A DNA stretch of 35,817 bases from CAZZEX01 sp964653285 (GCA_964653285.1 CAZZEX010000045.1:1-35817); one strand, 5' to 3'; positions 15,217 through 21,540 are shown, counted from the stretch's first letter. The notes: a model not told the origin generated them from the sequence alone. A program made the numbers and translations.

Positions 15217-15370
15217 CATGCTTGCGCCACAGGGCCACGCCGGCCCAGGCCCCCAACCCCACCCAGGTGACGATGCTCACCGCCAGGCCCACGCGCCACG
15301 TCCAGGGAGTGAACTCCATCCTGACGGTGTGCTCCCCCGGCGGGAGCGGGACCGCCCGGAAGACGTAGTC
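15214..15370 (-). pseudogene. Duplicated C-terminal tail of the YfhO-like gene
   Basis: The minus strand reads DYVFRAVPLPPGEHTVRMEF and continues to VGLGAWAGVALWRKHA. This is the end of the membrane protein at 15756-18212. Bases 15243-15370 match 15853-15980 with about four differences in 128. No start or body of the gene is present. It converges on the acyl-CoA dehydrogenase stop codon. Confidence 0.85.
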
Positions 15371-15377
15371 AGCGCAG

Positions 15378-15508
15378 TTATCCTGGCAACACCTCCGCCG
15401 GGGTTCTCCTTCCGCGCTCCGTCCGATCAAAGTCGCCATCAAAACTTACCAGGGTGAGATCGTATCCCTCAGCCACTCAAGCCATACATTAGTATCTACC
15501 AGGTACAT
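15378..15508 (-). pseudogene. VapC-type PIN toxin with its middle deleted
   Basis: Three bases after the antitoxin stop an ATG opens MYLVDTNVWLEWL, the N-terminus of a PIN-domain toxin with the first catalytic Asp. The sequence then switches frame to AEGYDLTLVSFDGDFDRTER, the C-terminal end of the same kind of protein, ending at a TAA at 15380-15378. About 80-90 residues, with the central acidic residues, are missing. The toxin must be inactive, leaving an orphan antitoxin. Confidence 0.8.
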
Positions 15509-15511
15509 GGC

Positions 15512-15718
15512 TCAGTCACCCCGCCATTCGAGAGATTTTTTCTGAAGTTCCAGCGACGTATACTGGTCACGGTAGTCCCTCAGCGCGCCGGCCCAATCCT
15601 GGCGAAGTTTTCTCCCAGGTTTCCGTACCCGCTTCTCGATCAGGAACTGCACGAAATCCTCTACTTCCTGCTGGAGCTCAGGCGGCAATTCCTTAACTTT
15701 CTCCCCAATCCCTACCAT
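15512..15718 (-). CDS. DUF2281/VapB-like antitoxin (orphan)
   Basis: A 68-residue protein with the helix KVKELPPELQQEVEDFVQFL and a basic segment EKRVRKPGRKLRQDW, the pattern of DUF2281-type antitoxins. In intact modules it would bind and neutralise a PIN ribonuclease and repress its own promoter. AGGAGG at 15731-15726 fixes ATG 15718; the frame is open up to 15772. A strong promoter lies at 15780-15808. Its toxin partner immediately downstream is a deleted remnant, so the antitoxin is an orphan. Confidence 0.75.
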   Translation of the reverse strand: MVGIGEKVKELPPELQQEVEDFVQFLIEKRVRKPGRKLRQDWAGALRDYRDQYTSLELQKKSLEWRGD

Positions 15719-15755
15719 ATCTTCACCTCCTGCCGCTGTCAACACCTTACTTCGT

Positions 15756-18212
15756 CTAAGGCACGATTTCATCTATTCCATTATAACCGCACCCAGCAGC
15801 CAGGTCAAGGCCACATCGGAGACACTGAAGACGCTTCTTGAACCCCACGCCACCCCAGGCCCCCAACCCCACCCAGGTGACGATGCTCACCGCCAGGCCC
15901 ACGCGCCACGTCCACGGGGTGAACTCCATCCTGACGGTGTGCTCACCCGGCGGGAGCGGGACCGCCCGGAAGACGTAATCGGCCCGCAATACCTCGACCG
16001 GCACGCCGTCCACCGTCGCCCGCCAGCCCGGATAGTACACGTCGCTCAGCACCAGGGTTTCGCTCACCGGCGTGCGCACCGCCAATTCGACCTCATTCAA
16101 CCCGTAGCGTACAAACGAGACGTGGCCGCCACCTGCAACTCGCCATTCGTCATTCGCCATTCGCCATTCGCCATTCTCAACCTGCCCCCGCTCCAGCACC
16201 ACCGTCTGCGTGGGGTCAAAGCCCGGCGCGTGGATCGCCTGCCAGGCTGCTGCGTGGTCGGGCACCACCTGCGAGCGGTAGATCAGCAGCGCCCGGGGCA
16301 AGGCCGCCGTGTTCCGGTAGACGTCAATTTCCGGGTTTGCGGTGTAGACCGGCACCAGCCGCTCGTCTCCGGGCGGCTGGCCTTTGCTGGCCAGGACGTA
16401 CCTGACGCCCAGCAGGTTGTAGAGCGGCACGCCCCGCTCTCCCACCGCCCACCGGTAGGCCTGGTATGGTGCCAACTCCAGCGGGTTGTAGACGCCGCCG
16501 ATGTCGTAGAGGCCGTGCACCAGCGCTGCATCCGGCTGCCAGGCCCCGGCGACCCCTTCGATGCGGAAGAGAGCGCCCCCCCCCGAAGCGGAGGGGAGTT
16601 CCCCGTCCCGCCGCAGGAAGGCGACGACGTCCTCGTGGCGGAAGCCCAGCGTGGGATCGTTAGGCTCGGCCTCCAGCGTGGAGCCCAGCCCAATCAAGTC
16701 GGCCGCCAGCAGGAGTGGAAACAGCCAGGCCGCCCACCGTCGCCGTCGAGCGAGCCAGACGAGCAACCCACTGAGCCCCAGCAGCGTGGCGGCGACGATG
16801 ACACTTGCCGTGGCCTGCGGCACACGGCCAGGAGGCGGCACCGCCCGCGCCTGCGGCAGCCCGACAGCCAACAGTATCCCCCCGGCGACCAGCGCACCCG
16901 GCCCGGCCCACCTTTCGACCACGCCTGCCCTGAGCGAAGTCGAAGGGCTCAGGACAGGCACAGCGCAGCGGTTCACCCCACCCCGCAGCAGCCGGTCGAG
17001 GCCGTAGGCCGCCAGCGCGGCCAGGCCCAGGTCGGCCAGCAGGATCAGCCGCGCCGGTGCCCGCACCTGGTCGAAGGTGGGCACGTAGCAGTACAGCAGC
17101 CCGTAGAGCGGCGTGTAGCGCCCCATCGCCAGGAGCAGCGCCAGCAGTACCAGGAGGGCGAAGAAATTGCAAATTGCGAATTGCGAATTGCGAATTGCGG
17201 GCGGCGGGTTTTGGGTTTCAGTTTTTGGGTTTTGGGCTTTGGGTTTTGGGCTTTGGATTATCCCTACCACGGCCAGCACCAGCGTCGCCACGCCCGCGTA
17301 TCCCACCTCGACCCGGTCCCAGGGGCCCCAGAAACCGGCCGGGCCACGCCCGTAGAAGCCGGGAGCAAGGAGACCGATCAGGGCCTGCGGCGGCAGCGAA
17401 TAACGGGTCGCCTCATCGTAGGGCAGACGACCTCGACCGGTGTGCGCGGCCATCTCGTGGGCCGGGAGGAGCGTCAGCGCTGCCCCCCCCACCCCCACGG
17501 CGAGGATAAGCGCCGCCAGCCCCAGCGTGCGCCCTGCGTGTCGCCAGTAGGGGCAGTCCTCGTGGCTGCCCCGCTGCCAATCCGCCGCCAGCCGGTAGAG
17601 CAGGTAGAGCACGAGCGCCAGGGCCAGGAAAAGCAGCATCTGGCCGTGCCCGGCCAGCGCCGCCACCGCCAGCACCACCCCCGCCCCGGCCGCCCAGCCA
17701 GGGCTCCCCCTGGTCAGGGCGCGATGGGCCAGCAGCAGGAGCAGCGGCAACCAGGCCGCCGTCGCGTTGAGGTTCAGGTTGCCGACGTGGGTCACGAACA
17801 GGTCGGAGAGGGCAAAGGCAAGCCCACCGAACAGCGCCGCGGGCCGGCGCAGGCCCAATCCCCGCGCCAGACCGAACAGGCCGGCGCCGGCCAACCAGAC
17901 GTGGAAGACGACCAGCGCCTCCATCACAGCGTAGGAGGGCTCGCCGAAGAGGGCGAAGGTCAGCAGGTTGATGGGGTAGAAGACGCCGGACTGGTTATCG
18001 GCGACAAATGGGGCACCGCTGTAGAGATGAGGGTTCCAGAGAGGGACGACGCCCGCCCGCAGGCTGCGAGCGGCAAAGCGGTACGCGGGCCAGAGGAATG
18101 AGACCAGGTCACCGCCACCACGCGGAACCCACTGGCCGGCGAAGACGAGTGGCCAGAAGAAAGCGAGGATGATCAGAAGCAGAATGCCCAGAGCGGCCAA
18201 GTCACGTTTCAA
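15756..18212 (-). CDS. YfhO-family membrane protein (GT-C-like) with in-frame repeat insertions
   Basis: An 818-residue polytopic protein of the YfhO type, linked in other bacteria to glycosylation of lipoteichoic acids or wall polymers. The N-terminus has a membrane helix and then the conserved loop PRGGGDLVSFLWPAYRFAAR followed by PLWNPHLYSGAPFVADNQSG. About a dozen hydrophobic segments follow, then a C-terminal beta-rich domain (VVPDHAAAWQAIHAPGFDP) and a last helix. Three stretches are not protein-like but repeat DNA read in frame: 17166-17254, 16924-16958 and 16141-16175. The start is a TTG after AGGA. The last 20 residues derive from antitoxin promoter DNA. The normal end is probably near GAWGGVGF. 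Confidence 0.82.
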   Translation of the reverse strand: MKRDLAALGILLLIILAFFWPLVFAGQWVPRGGGDLVSFLWPAYRFAARSLRAGVVPLWNPHLYSGAPFVADNQSGVFYPINLLTFALFGEPSYAVMEALVVFHVWLAGAGLFGLARGLGLRRPAALFGGLAFALSDLFVTHVGNLNLNATAAWLPLLLLLAHRALTRGSPGWAAGAGVVLAVAALAGHGQMLLFLALALVLYLLYRLAADWQRGSHEDCPYWRHAGRTLGLAALILAVGVGGAALTLLPAHEMAAHTGRGRLPYDEATRYSLPPQALIGLLAPGFYGRGPAGFWGPWDRVEVGYAGVATLVLAVVGIIQSPKPKAQNPKTETQNPPPAIRNSQFAICNFFALLVLLALLLAMGRYTPLYGLLYCYVPTFDQVRAPARLILLADLGLAALAAYGLDRLLRGGVNRCAVPVLSPSTSLRAGVVERWAGPGALVAGGILLAVGLPQARAVPPPGRVPQATASVIVAATLLGLSGLLVWLARRRRWAAWLFPLLLAADLIGLGSTLEAEPNDPTLGFRHEDVVAFLRRDGELPSASGGGALFRIEGVAGAWQPDAALVHGLYDIGGVYNPLELAPYQAYRWAVGERGVPLYNLLGVRYVLASKGQPPGDERLVPVYTANPEIDVYRNTAALPRALLIYRSQVVPDHAAAWQAIHAPGFDPTQTVVLERGQVENGEWRMANDEWRVAGGGHVSFVRYGLNEVELAVRTPVSETLVLSDVYYPGWRATVDGVPVEVLRADYVFRAVPLPPGEHTVRMEFTPWTWRVGLAVSIVTWVGLGAWGGVGFKKRLQCLRCGLDLAAGCGYNGIDEIVP
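15780..15808 (-). promoter_or_regulatory. Sigma70-type promoter for the orphan antitoxin
   Basis: On the minus strand TTGACC (15808-15803), 17 bases, then a perfect TATAAT (15785-15780). It lies inside the last codons of the upstream YfhO-like gene, so the antitoxin arrived with its own promoter and now forms the 3' end of that gene. Confidence 0.75.
16141..16175. repeat. Heptamer repeat CGCCATT x5 inside the YfhO-like gene
   Basis: Five 7-bp units (CGCCATT, one CGTCATT) lie in the extracytoplasmic part of the coding region and are translated as EWRMANDEWR-type sequence. The same heptamer occurs at 20226-20260. Confidence 0.9.
16924..16958. repeat. Palindromic 35-bp element inside the YfhO-like gene
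   Basis: Bases 16924-16935 and 16947-16958 form a 12-bp inverted repeat with one mismatch around CGAAGTCGAAG. It is read in frame as LSPSTSLRAG. The form resembles a dispersed palindromic repeat (REP-like) inserted in a gene. Confidence 0.75.
17166..17254. repeat. Two adjoining heptamer arrays (ATTGCGA, GGGTTTT/GGGCTTT) in the YfhO-like gene
   Basis: Five 7-bp ATTGCGA-type units are followed by seven 7-bp GGGTTTT/GGGCTTT-type units. They are translated as a polar, Pro/Asn/Gln-rich stretch between two membrane segments. Edges are accurate to about one base. Confidence 0.85.
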
Positions 18213-18228
18213 AGCTTAAATCCTGACT

Positions 18229-18690
18229 TCAGGCAGCACGCGGGAAAGGTGGGGGGGCAATCTCCTGGAGCATGTACACGCCATCTATTCCAGAAAGCCG
18301 GCGAGCCAACCGCTCATCCGCCGTAATGAAATCGGACCGCAGTTCCTCCGCCAGCGCGATGAAAGCAGCATCGTAGACGGTCACATCGTGGGCAAAGGAG
18401 ATTTCTACGGCGCGGATCAGCCCTTCCCGCGTCACAGCGTGCAAGGATAGGCCCATTGCCAGCACGCTCTCGACCGCTGATCTCACTTTGCCGCAATCGA
18501 GGTCAGGCTTGTAGCGCAGCACACTGCCGAGTTCGTAGAGCAACAGGTCGGGCACCGTAATGCTGAGGGTACCGCCCAGATAAGCCTCGCGCAGCGCCAA
18601 TGCTTCCTCCGCGCCTGTTTCATCCCGTCGGAACCACTTGAGGACCACTGAGGTATCAAGGACTGCCACAGTTGAGGGGACGTGGCTCAC
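18229..18690 (-). CDS. VapC-type PIN-domain ribonuclease toxin
   Basis: A 153-residue PIN toxin. The four acidic positions are visible: Asp in AVLDTSVVLKWF, Glu in LLLYELGSVL, Asp in TVYDAAFIALA and Asp in DFITADERLARRL. Toxins of this type cut tRNA or rRNA in a metal-dependent way; the target is unknown. The GTG at 18690 overlaps the antitoxin stop (GTGA), giving coupling. Unlike the remnant at 15378-15508, this copy is intact. It ends 17 bases before the YfhO-like gene, which may be transcribed with it. Confidence 0.9.
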   Translation of the reverse strand: MSHVPSTVAVLDTSVVLKWFRRDETGAEEALALREAYLGGTLSITVPDLLLYELGSVLRYKPDLDCGKVRSAVESVLAMGLSLHAVTREGLIRAVEISFAHDVTVYDAAFIALAEELRSDFITADERLARRLSGIDGVYMLQEIAPPPFPRAA

Positions 18691-18947
18691 CGTCGCTCTC
18701 TCCAACGCCGAAGTTCGGCCGTGCTGTCCCAACCAACTGCCTGATCTTCTGCCGCCAGCCGGTCTTGCACCGCAACCGCCCGCCGTATGCAAGGATCATC
18801 TCGTGGCACGGCCCGTCGCATCCGCAAGTACAGGCGGGCTGCTTCGCGAAGCAACTCACTGCGAGTACGATGCTCCTCCTGGGCCACGCGGTCAATCTTC
18901 TCCAGAAACTCCCTGGGCAGGGAGATCATCACCTTCGCCACAGCCAT
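18687..18947 (-). CDS. Ribbon-helix-helix antitoxin (VapB-type)
   Basis: An 86-residue antitoxin. The N-terminus AKVMISLPREFLEKIDRVAQ is a ribbon-helix-helix DNA-binding domain (strand then two helices, with RTRSELLREAARLYL). The C-terminal part is charged and should wrap the toxin. A GGAGGTGAGAGGG stretch precedes the ATG at 18947; the frame opens at 18965. It probably represses the promoter at 18968-18995 as a complex with VapC, as is usual in such modules. Confidence 0.88.
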   Translation of the reverse strand: MAVAKVMISLPREFLEKIDRVAQEEHRTRSELLREAARLYLRMRRAVPRDDPCIRRAVAVQDRLAAEDQAVGWDSTAELRRWRERR

Positions 18948-18967
18948 CCCTCTCACCTCCGGCACAT

Positions 18968-18995
18968 ATTATAGCCCATAGGCAATAATCTTCAA
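18968..18995 (-). promoter_or_regulatory. Promoter of the vapBC operon
   Basis: Minus strand: TTGAAG (18995-18990), 16 bases, then TATAAT (18973-18968), about 20 bases upstream of the antitoxin start. The short leader leaves room for autorepression by the ribbon-helix-helix protein; no clear operator palindrome is seen. Confidence 0.75.
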
Positions 18996-19024
18996 TACCA
19001 ATCACTGTTCATCTGTCGCAGGCA

Positions 19025-19150
19025 TCACACGACGATCGTGCTGAGCAGGCTGCGGCGCAGGCTCCAGGTGTCGCCATAGGCGGCGTGGGCCACCCAGCCC
19101 TGCACGGCCGTCTCCGCGCCTATCAGGAGAACCCGGCCAAGACGAGTTGG
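19025..19150 (-). pseudogene. C-terminal stub of a DGR-type reverse transcriptase
   Basis: The minus frame reads AETAVQGWVAHAAYGDTWSL and RRSLLSTIVV before a stop at 19025. This resembles the last residues of retroelement (DGR) reverse transcriptases, which end in a helix with a W-x-x-H-x-x-x-x-D-T/S-W-x-L-R pattern. Nothing of the palm domain (no Y-x-D-D box) is left. The stub ends at a palindromic repeat (19161-19209). The identification rests on a short match and on its place after the template repeat, where the RT gene normally lies. Confidence 0.55.
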
Positions 19151-19160
19151 GGGAAAAAGG

Positions 19161-19209
19161 CGGACGCCCCGCTTCAGCGGGAATTGCCCCGGCTGAAGCC
19201 GGGCGTCCG
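19161..19209. repeat. Compound palindrome (REP-like double hairpin)
   Basis: Outer arms CGGACGCCC and GGGCGTCCG enclose two further hairpins, CCCGCTTCAGCGGG (19168-19181) and CCCGGCTGAAGCCGGG (19188-19203). This makes a three-way or cruciform fold. It lies between the template repeat and the RT stub, exactly where the rest of the RT gene should be. Confidence 0.85.
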
Positions 19210-19635
19210 ACAATCGTTCCAGCCCCCCAGCAACCCAGGATCAGATGAGTTGTAGGAGCGCCCGAAACCCAAGGTTGTTGTTCCTGTTGTCGGTGTTGTT
19301 CCTGCCAACAGGCGACCGATCTCCACCAGCCGCTCGGCACAATACTCGTACTGCTTGAAACTGAACAGTTTCAGGTCCTGGCACAGCCGGACAGTAAACC
19401 GCAGCCGGTCCAATTCCAGGTCGGCTCGCACCAGAAGCCGTTTCTTCTCCCTGGTTTGACTGGCTGGCAGGCGGCCGGCCTGCAGGAGCAGATCGTGGAA
19501 GGCGAAAGCGCTCTCCTCCAGCCGTTTGGCCAGGCGGAAGCGCTCGTTCTTGGGGAAACGGGCGGTGCGGCCCAGCAGCCAGACCAGGAAATCGTAGGTC
19601 TTGACGAAGATGGGCGACTGTTTCCCCCTGCTCAT
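19174..19635 (-). CDS. Avd-like four-helix-bundle protein of a DGR
   Basis: Residues 1 to about 110 form a four-helix bundle like the accessory variability determinant (Avd) of diversity-generating retroelements: SPIFVKTYDFLVWLLGRTAR, ERFRLAKRLEESAFAFHDLL, LVRADLELDRLRFTVRLCQD and FSFKQYEYCAERLVEIGRLL. In known DGRs Avd binds the reverse transcriptase and is needed for mutagenic copying. The start is ATG 19635. From about 19304 the frame runs into the template repeat, so the natural C-terminus is lost and the last 43 residues are read-through. Four-helix proteins of unrelated loci (the 23S intervening type) are similar, but the template and variable repeats either side decide for Avd. Confidence 0.78.
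   Translation of the reverse strand: MSRGKQSPIFVKTYDFLVWLLGRTARFPKNERFRLAKRLEESAFAFHDLLLQAGRLPASQTREKKRLLVRADLELDRLRFTVRLCQDLKLFSFKQYEYCAERLVEIGRLLAGTTPTTGTTTLGFGRSYNSSDPGLLGGWNDCRTPGFSRGNSR
19228..19304 (-). repeat. DGR template repeat (TR), 5'-truncated
   Basis: A 77-bp segment aligned without gaps to 19756-19832. Read on the minus strand it encodes the AAC-rich RNNTDNRNNNLGFRALLQLI. Nine bases differ between the copies and seven of them are adenine in this copy on the coding strand, so this is the template. The 5' part that should match the earlier variable codons is missing; the Avd gene runs directly into it. Confidence 0.85.
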
Positions 19636-19688
19636 AACGGGTCGAATGATACCACAAGATGGCACAGCAAGCAAGGAGTGCCCCGCCA

Positions 19689-19722
19689 AGAAACCGGGTT
19701 TTTAGGAAAAAACCTGATTTCT
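19689..19722. repeat. Imperfect hairpin between the variable gene and the Avd gene
   Basis: AGAAACCGGGTTTTT and its near reverse complement (AAAAACCTGATTTCT) pair over 15 bases with two mismatches around AGGA. There is no U-run on the minus strand after it, so it is a poor terminator. It could shield or stabilise the transcript. Confidence 0.65.
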
Positions 19723-19755
19723 GGTCATCTTCAGAAATCCAGAAATCCAGGAATT

Positions 19756-19832
19756 CAGCAGCCCAGGATCAGGAGAGTCGGAGGAGCGCCCGAAACCCAA
19801 GGATGTTGTTCCTGAGGTCGGGGTTGTTCCTG
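19756..19832 (-). repeat. DGR variable repeat (VR)
   Basis: The 3' end of the formylglycine-enzyme-fold gene. Compared with the template at 19228-19304, seven template adenines (of 21) are replaced, at 19774, 19779, 19781, 19803, 19815, 19816 and 19822. Only 2 of 56 other bases differ (19761, 19773), both at the 3' edge. At protein level RNNTDNRNNN becomes RNNPDLRNNI, and two further residues change near the end. Confidence 0.85.
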
Positions 19833-20224
19833 TTGCGGAAGGCGCACCGCGCGCTCCGTGCTTCACCGTACCAGGAACCGGAGCGCACGACCCGGAGATC
19901 GGTGCCGGTTGGCTCCTCCCGGCCGTCTTCGGGGTCGTAGGGGTAGCCGAAGGCCGGCCGCTCCACCTCCGGCCCCCAGCGGCTGGAGGTCCACTCCCAC
20001 ACGTTCCCGGCCAAATCCAATGCGCCGCAGGGGGCGGCTCCCTCAGGGTAGACCCCCACCGGGGTGGTGGTCAGCACCCGCCCCTCCAGCGTGTTGGCCC
20101 GCGCCTGTTCCCATTCGTCCCCCCAGGGGTAGCGCCGGGTTCGCTTGCCACCTGTGGCGAGCCTCGTCGAGCCATCCCACCGGGCCGCCTTCTCCCACTC
20201 CGCCTCCGTCGGCAGCCGCACCAC
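19769..20224 (-). CDS. DGR variable protein, formylglycine-generating-enzyme/C-lectin fold, N-terminally truncated
   Basis: A 151-residue fragment of a FGE-sulfatase (SUMF1-like) domain, the C-type-lectin fold used by many DGR target proteins. RLPTEAEWEKAARWDG, RYPWGDEWEQARAN, DLAGNVWEWTSSRWG and VRSGSWYGEARSARCAFRNR appear in the usual order, ending in the variable repeat (LGFRALLRLS). In DGR proteins the variable residues line a ligand-binding surface. The first half of the domain (normally about 100 residues more) is absent: the gene begins abruptly next to heptamer repeats at 20226-20260. The only start is a GTG without a convincing ribosome binding site, so expression is doubtful. Confidence 0.75.
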   Translation of the reverse strand: MVRLPTEAEWEKAARWDGSTRLATGGKRTRRYPWGDEWEQARANTLEGRVLTTTPVGVYPEGAAPCGALDLAGNVWEWTSSRWGPEVERPAFGYPYDPEDGREEPTGTDLRVVRSGSWYGEARSARCAFRNRNNPDLRNNILGFRALLRLS

Positions 20225-20225
20225 C

Positions 20226-20260
20226 CGCCATTCGCCATTCGCTATTCGCTATTCGCCATC
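20226..20260. repeat. Heptamer repeat CGCCATT/CGCTATT x5 at a gene junction
   Basis: Five 7-bp units join the truncated variable gene to the end of the MFS gene. The MFS stop codon and its last three residues (ANSE) are supplied by this repeat. Confidence 0.9.
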
Positions 20261-21540
20261 CTCTCCAATTTCGCCCGCTCACGCATCTGGCTCCGCAGCG
20301 TCTCGATGTCACGCGGCACCAGATGGGCGGCGAAGGCGAAGAGGATCGAACACAACACCCAGGCGGAGACGCAGATGAGCAGGATCGCATCATGCAGGGA
20401 CGACCGGACAGCGATCAGACCGGCCAGCAAGGGCGCCAGCGCCGCGCCAGCGTTCTCGATGAAATACTGGACCGCCAACGCCGTGCTGCGCACCTCCGGC
20501 AGGGTGACGTCGTAGACCGTAGAGATCACGTTGGCCGAGGCGAAGGGGATGAACAGGGCCGTGATCATGAGCATCACCAGGAAGAGAGTCTGGTCTTCCA
20601 CGGGGACGCTCATGGTGACCATCAGCAAGACCGCACCGAGGAGAACGGCTGTCATGGAGACAAGCAGCCGGCCGCGCGGGGTACGCTTGAAGAAGAAATC
20701 GCCCACCGCGCCGCCGACGAAGTATCCCAAGGCCAACACCAGCACCGCCGGAGCCATCGTCGTCAACACAGCATCCTGAGTATAGTCGCGCTCCGTTTCC
20801 AGATAGCGGAAGAACCAATAGGTGATGACGTTCCAGGGGAAGACGCCGACAAAACCCTGGGCGAACAAGAGAAGCAGGCTGCGCTTGCGGAACAGACCGA
20901 GAGCGACCTTCTTGTCGAAGCGATAAATGCCGATCTGCTCCAGGTCTGCCAGTTCTGGCTCGCTCTTGCCACGCGGGGGTTCGCGCACGCCGAAGAAGAT
21001 CACCACAGACAGCAGCAGGCCGAGCGACCCGGTGATGTAGAACACACCGCGCCAGCCCACGACGCCGCTCAGCAGCGTAGCCACGACCAACCCCAACATG
21101 TAGCCCAACGGCTGCGCGAGTTGCAGCAGTCCGTAGACCTTGCCCCGTATTGCCGGGCCGAAGTAGTCAGAGATCAGGCTGTACAGGCCAGGGTAACTGG
21201 AGTCGTCAATCCCCGTTGAAGCGCGCGAGGCGAGGAAAGCCGGGTAGGTGGGCGCGATGGCGCTGAGCCAGGTGGTCGAACCCCATAAGAACGAGGCCAA
21301 CGCCAGAAGTTTTGACCGCGCGTACTGATCATATAGATAGCCCCACAGCGGATAGAACACCGCTGCGACGACGAGCGCCCCAGTGAACACCGCGCCCATC
21401 TGCGCCTCGTCAATGCCAAACGTCTCCATAATGGGAGTGGTAAGCGGCCCAATCAGCAACTTGTCGGCCTGGTGGAGGAGCATAAACATGAAGAACACGA
21501 ACACGACGAACCAGCGGTAGCGAGACTTGCGAGGCTTCAT
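20242..21540 (-). CDS. MFS transporter (spinster/sugar-phosphate-like)
   Basis: A 432-residue major facilitator transporter with about 12 hydrophobic segments. The N-half has QADKLLIGPLTTPIMETFGI and, in the loop between helices 2 and 3, GYLYDQYARSKLLALASFLW. The helix 4-5 region is RASTGIDDSSYPGLYSLISD, which fits the spinster-type branch. The substrate is not known. GGGAGG at 21549-21544 fixes ATG 21540. The last residues (ERMANSE) come from a heptamer repeat, so the native C-terminus may have been replaced. An AACAATG heptamer array abuts its ribosome binding site. Confidence 0.88.
   Translation of the reverse strand: MKPRKSRYRWFVVFVFFMFMLLHQADKLLIGPLTTPIMETFGIDEAQMGAVFTGALVVAAVFYPLWGYLYDQYARSKLLALASFLWGSTTWLSAIAPTYPAFLASRASTGIDDSSYPGLYSLISDYFGPAIRGKVYGLLQLAQPLGYMLGLVVATLLSGVVGWRGVFYITGSLGLLLSVVIFFGVREPPRGKSEPELADLEQIGIYRFDKKVALGLFRKRSLLLLFAQGFVGVFPWNVITYWFFRYLETERDYTQDAVLTTMAPAVLVLALGYFVGGAVGDFFFKRTPRGRLLVSMTAVLLGAVLLMVTMSVPVEDQTLFLVMLMITALFIPFASANVISTVYDVTLPEVRSTALAVQYFIENAGAALAPLLAGLIAVRSSLHDAILLICVSAWVLCSILFAFAAHLVPRDIETLRSQMRERAKLERMANSE

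Noticed and set aside
17166..17254. Frameshift or assembly error in the YfhO-like gene
   Set aside because: The frame stays open through the repeats and hydrophobic segments resume on both sides, so in-frame insertion is more likely than an error.
15939..18101. Long plus-strand open frame opposite the YfhO-like gene
   Set aside because: It is very rich in Arg, Pro and Gln, has no family motif and mirrors the codon pattern of the minus-strand membrane protein, so it is a high-GC shadow.
19241..19657. Alternative reading frame through the Avd gene ending in the template codons
   Set aside because: The helix-bundle motifs are in the other frame; this one is only informative over the template repeat, which is not expected to be translated.
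19689..19722. Intrinsic terminator after the DGR target gene
   Set aside because: The stem is imperfect and no T-run follows on the minus strand, so I list it only as a hairpin.
19858..21219. Plus-strand open frame opposite the MFS and DGR target genes
   Set aside because: Arg/Pro- and then Gln/His-rich, crossing two minus-strand genes and a repeat; no support.
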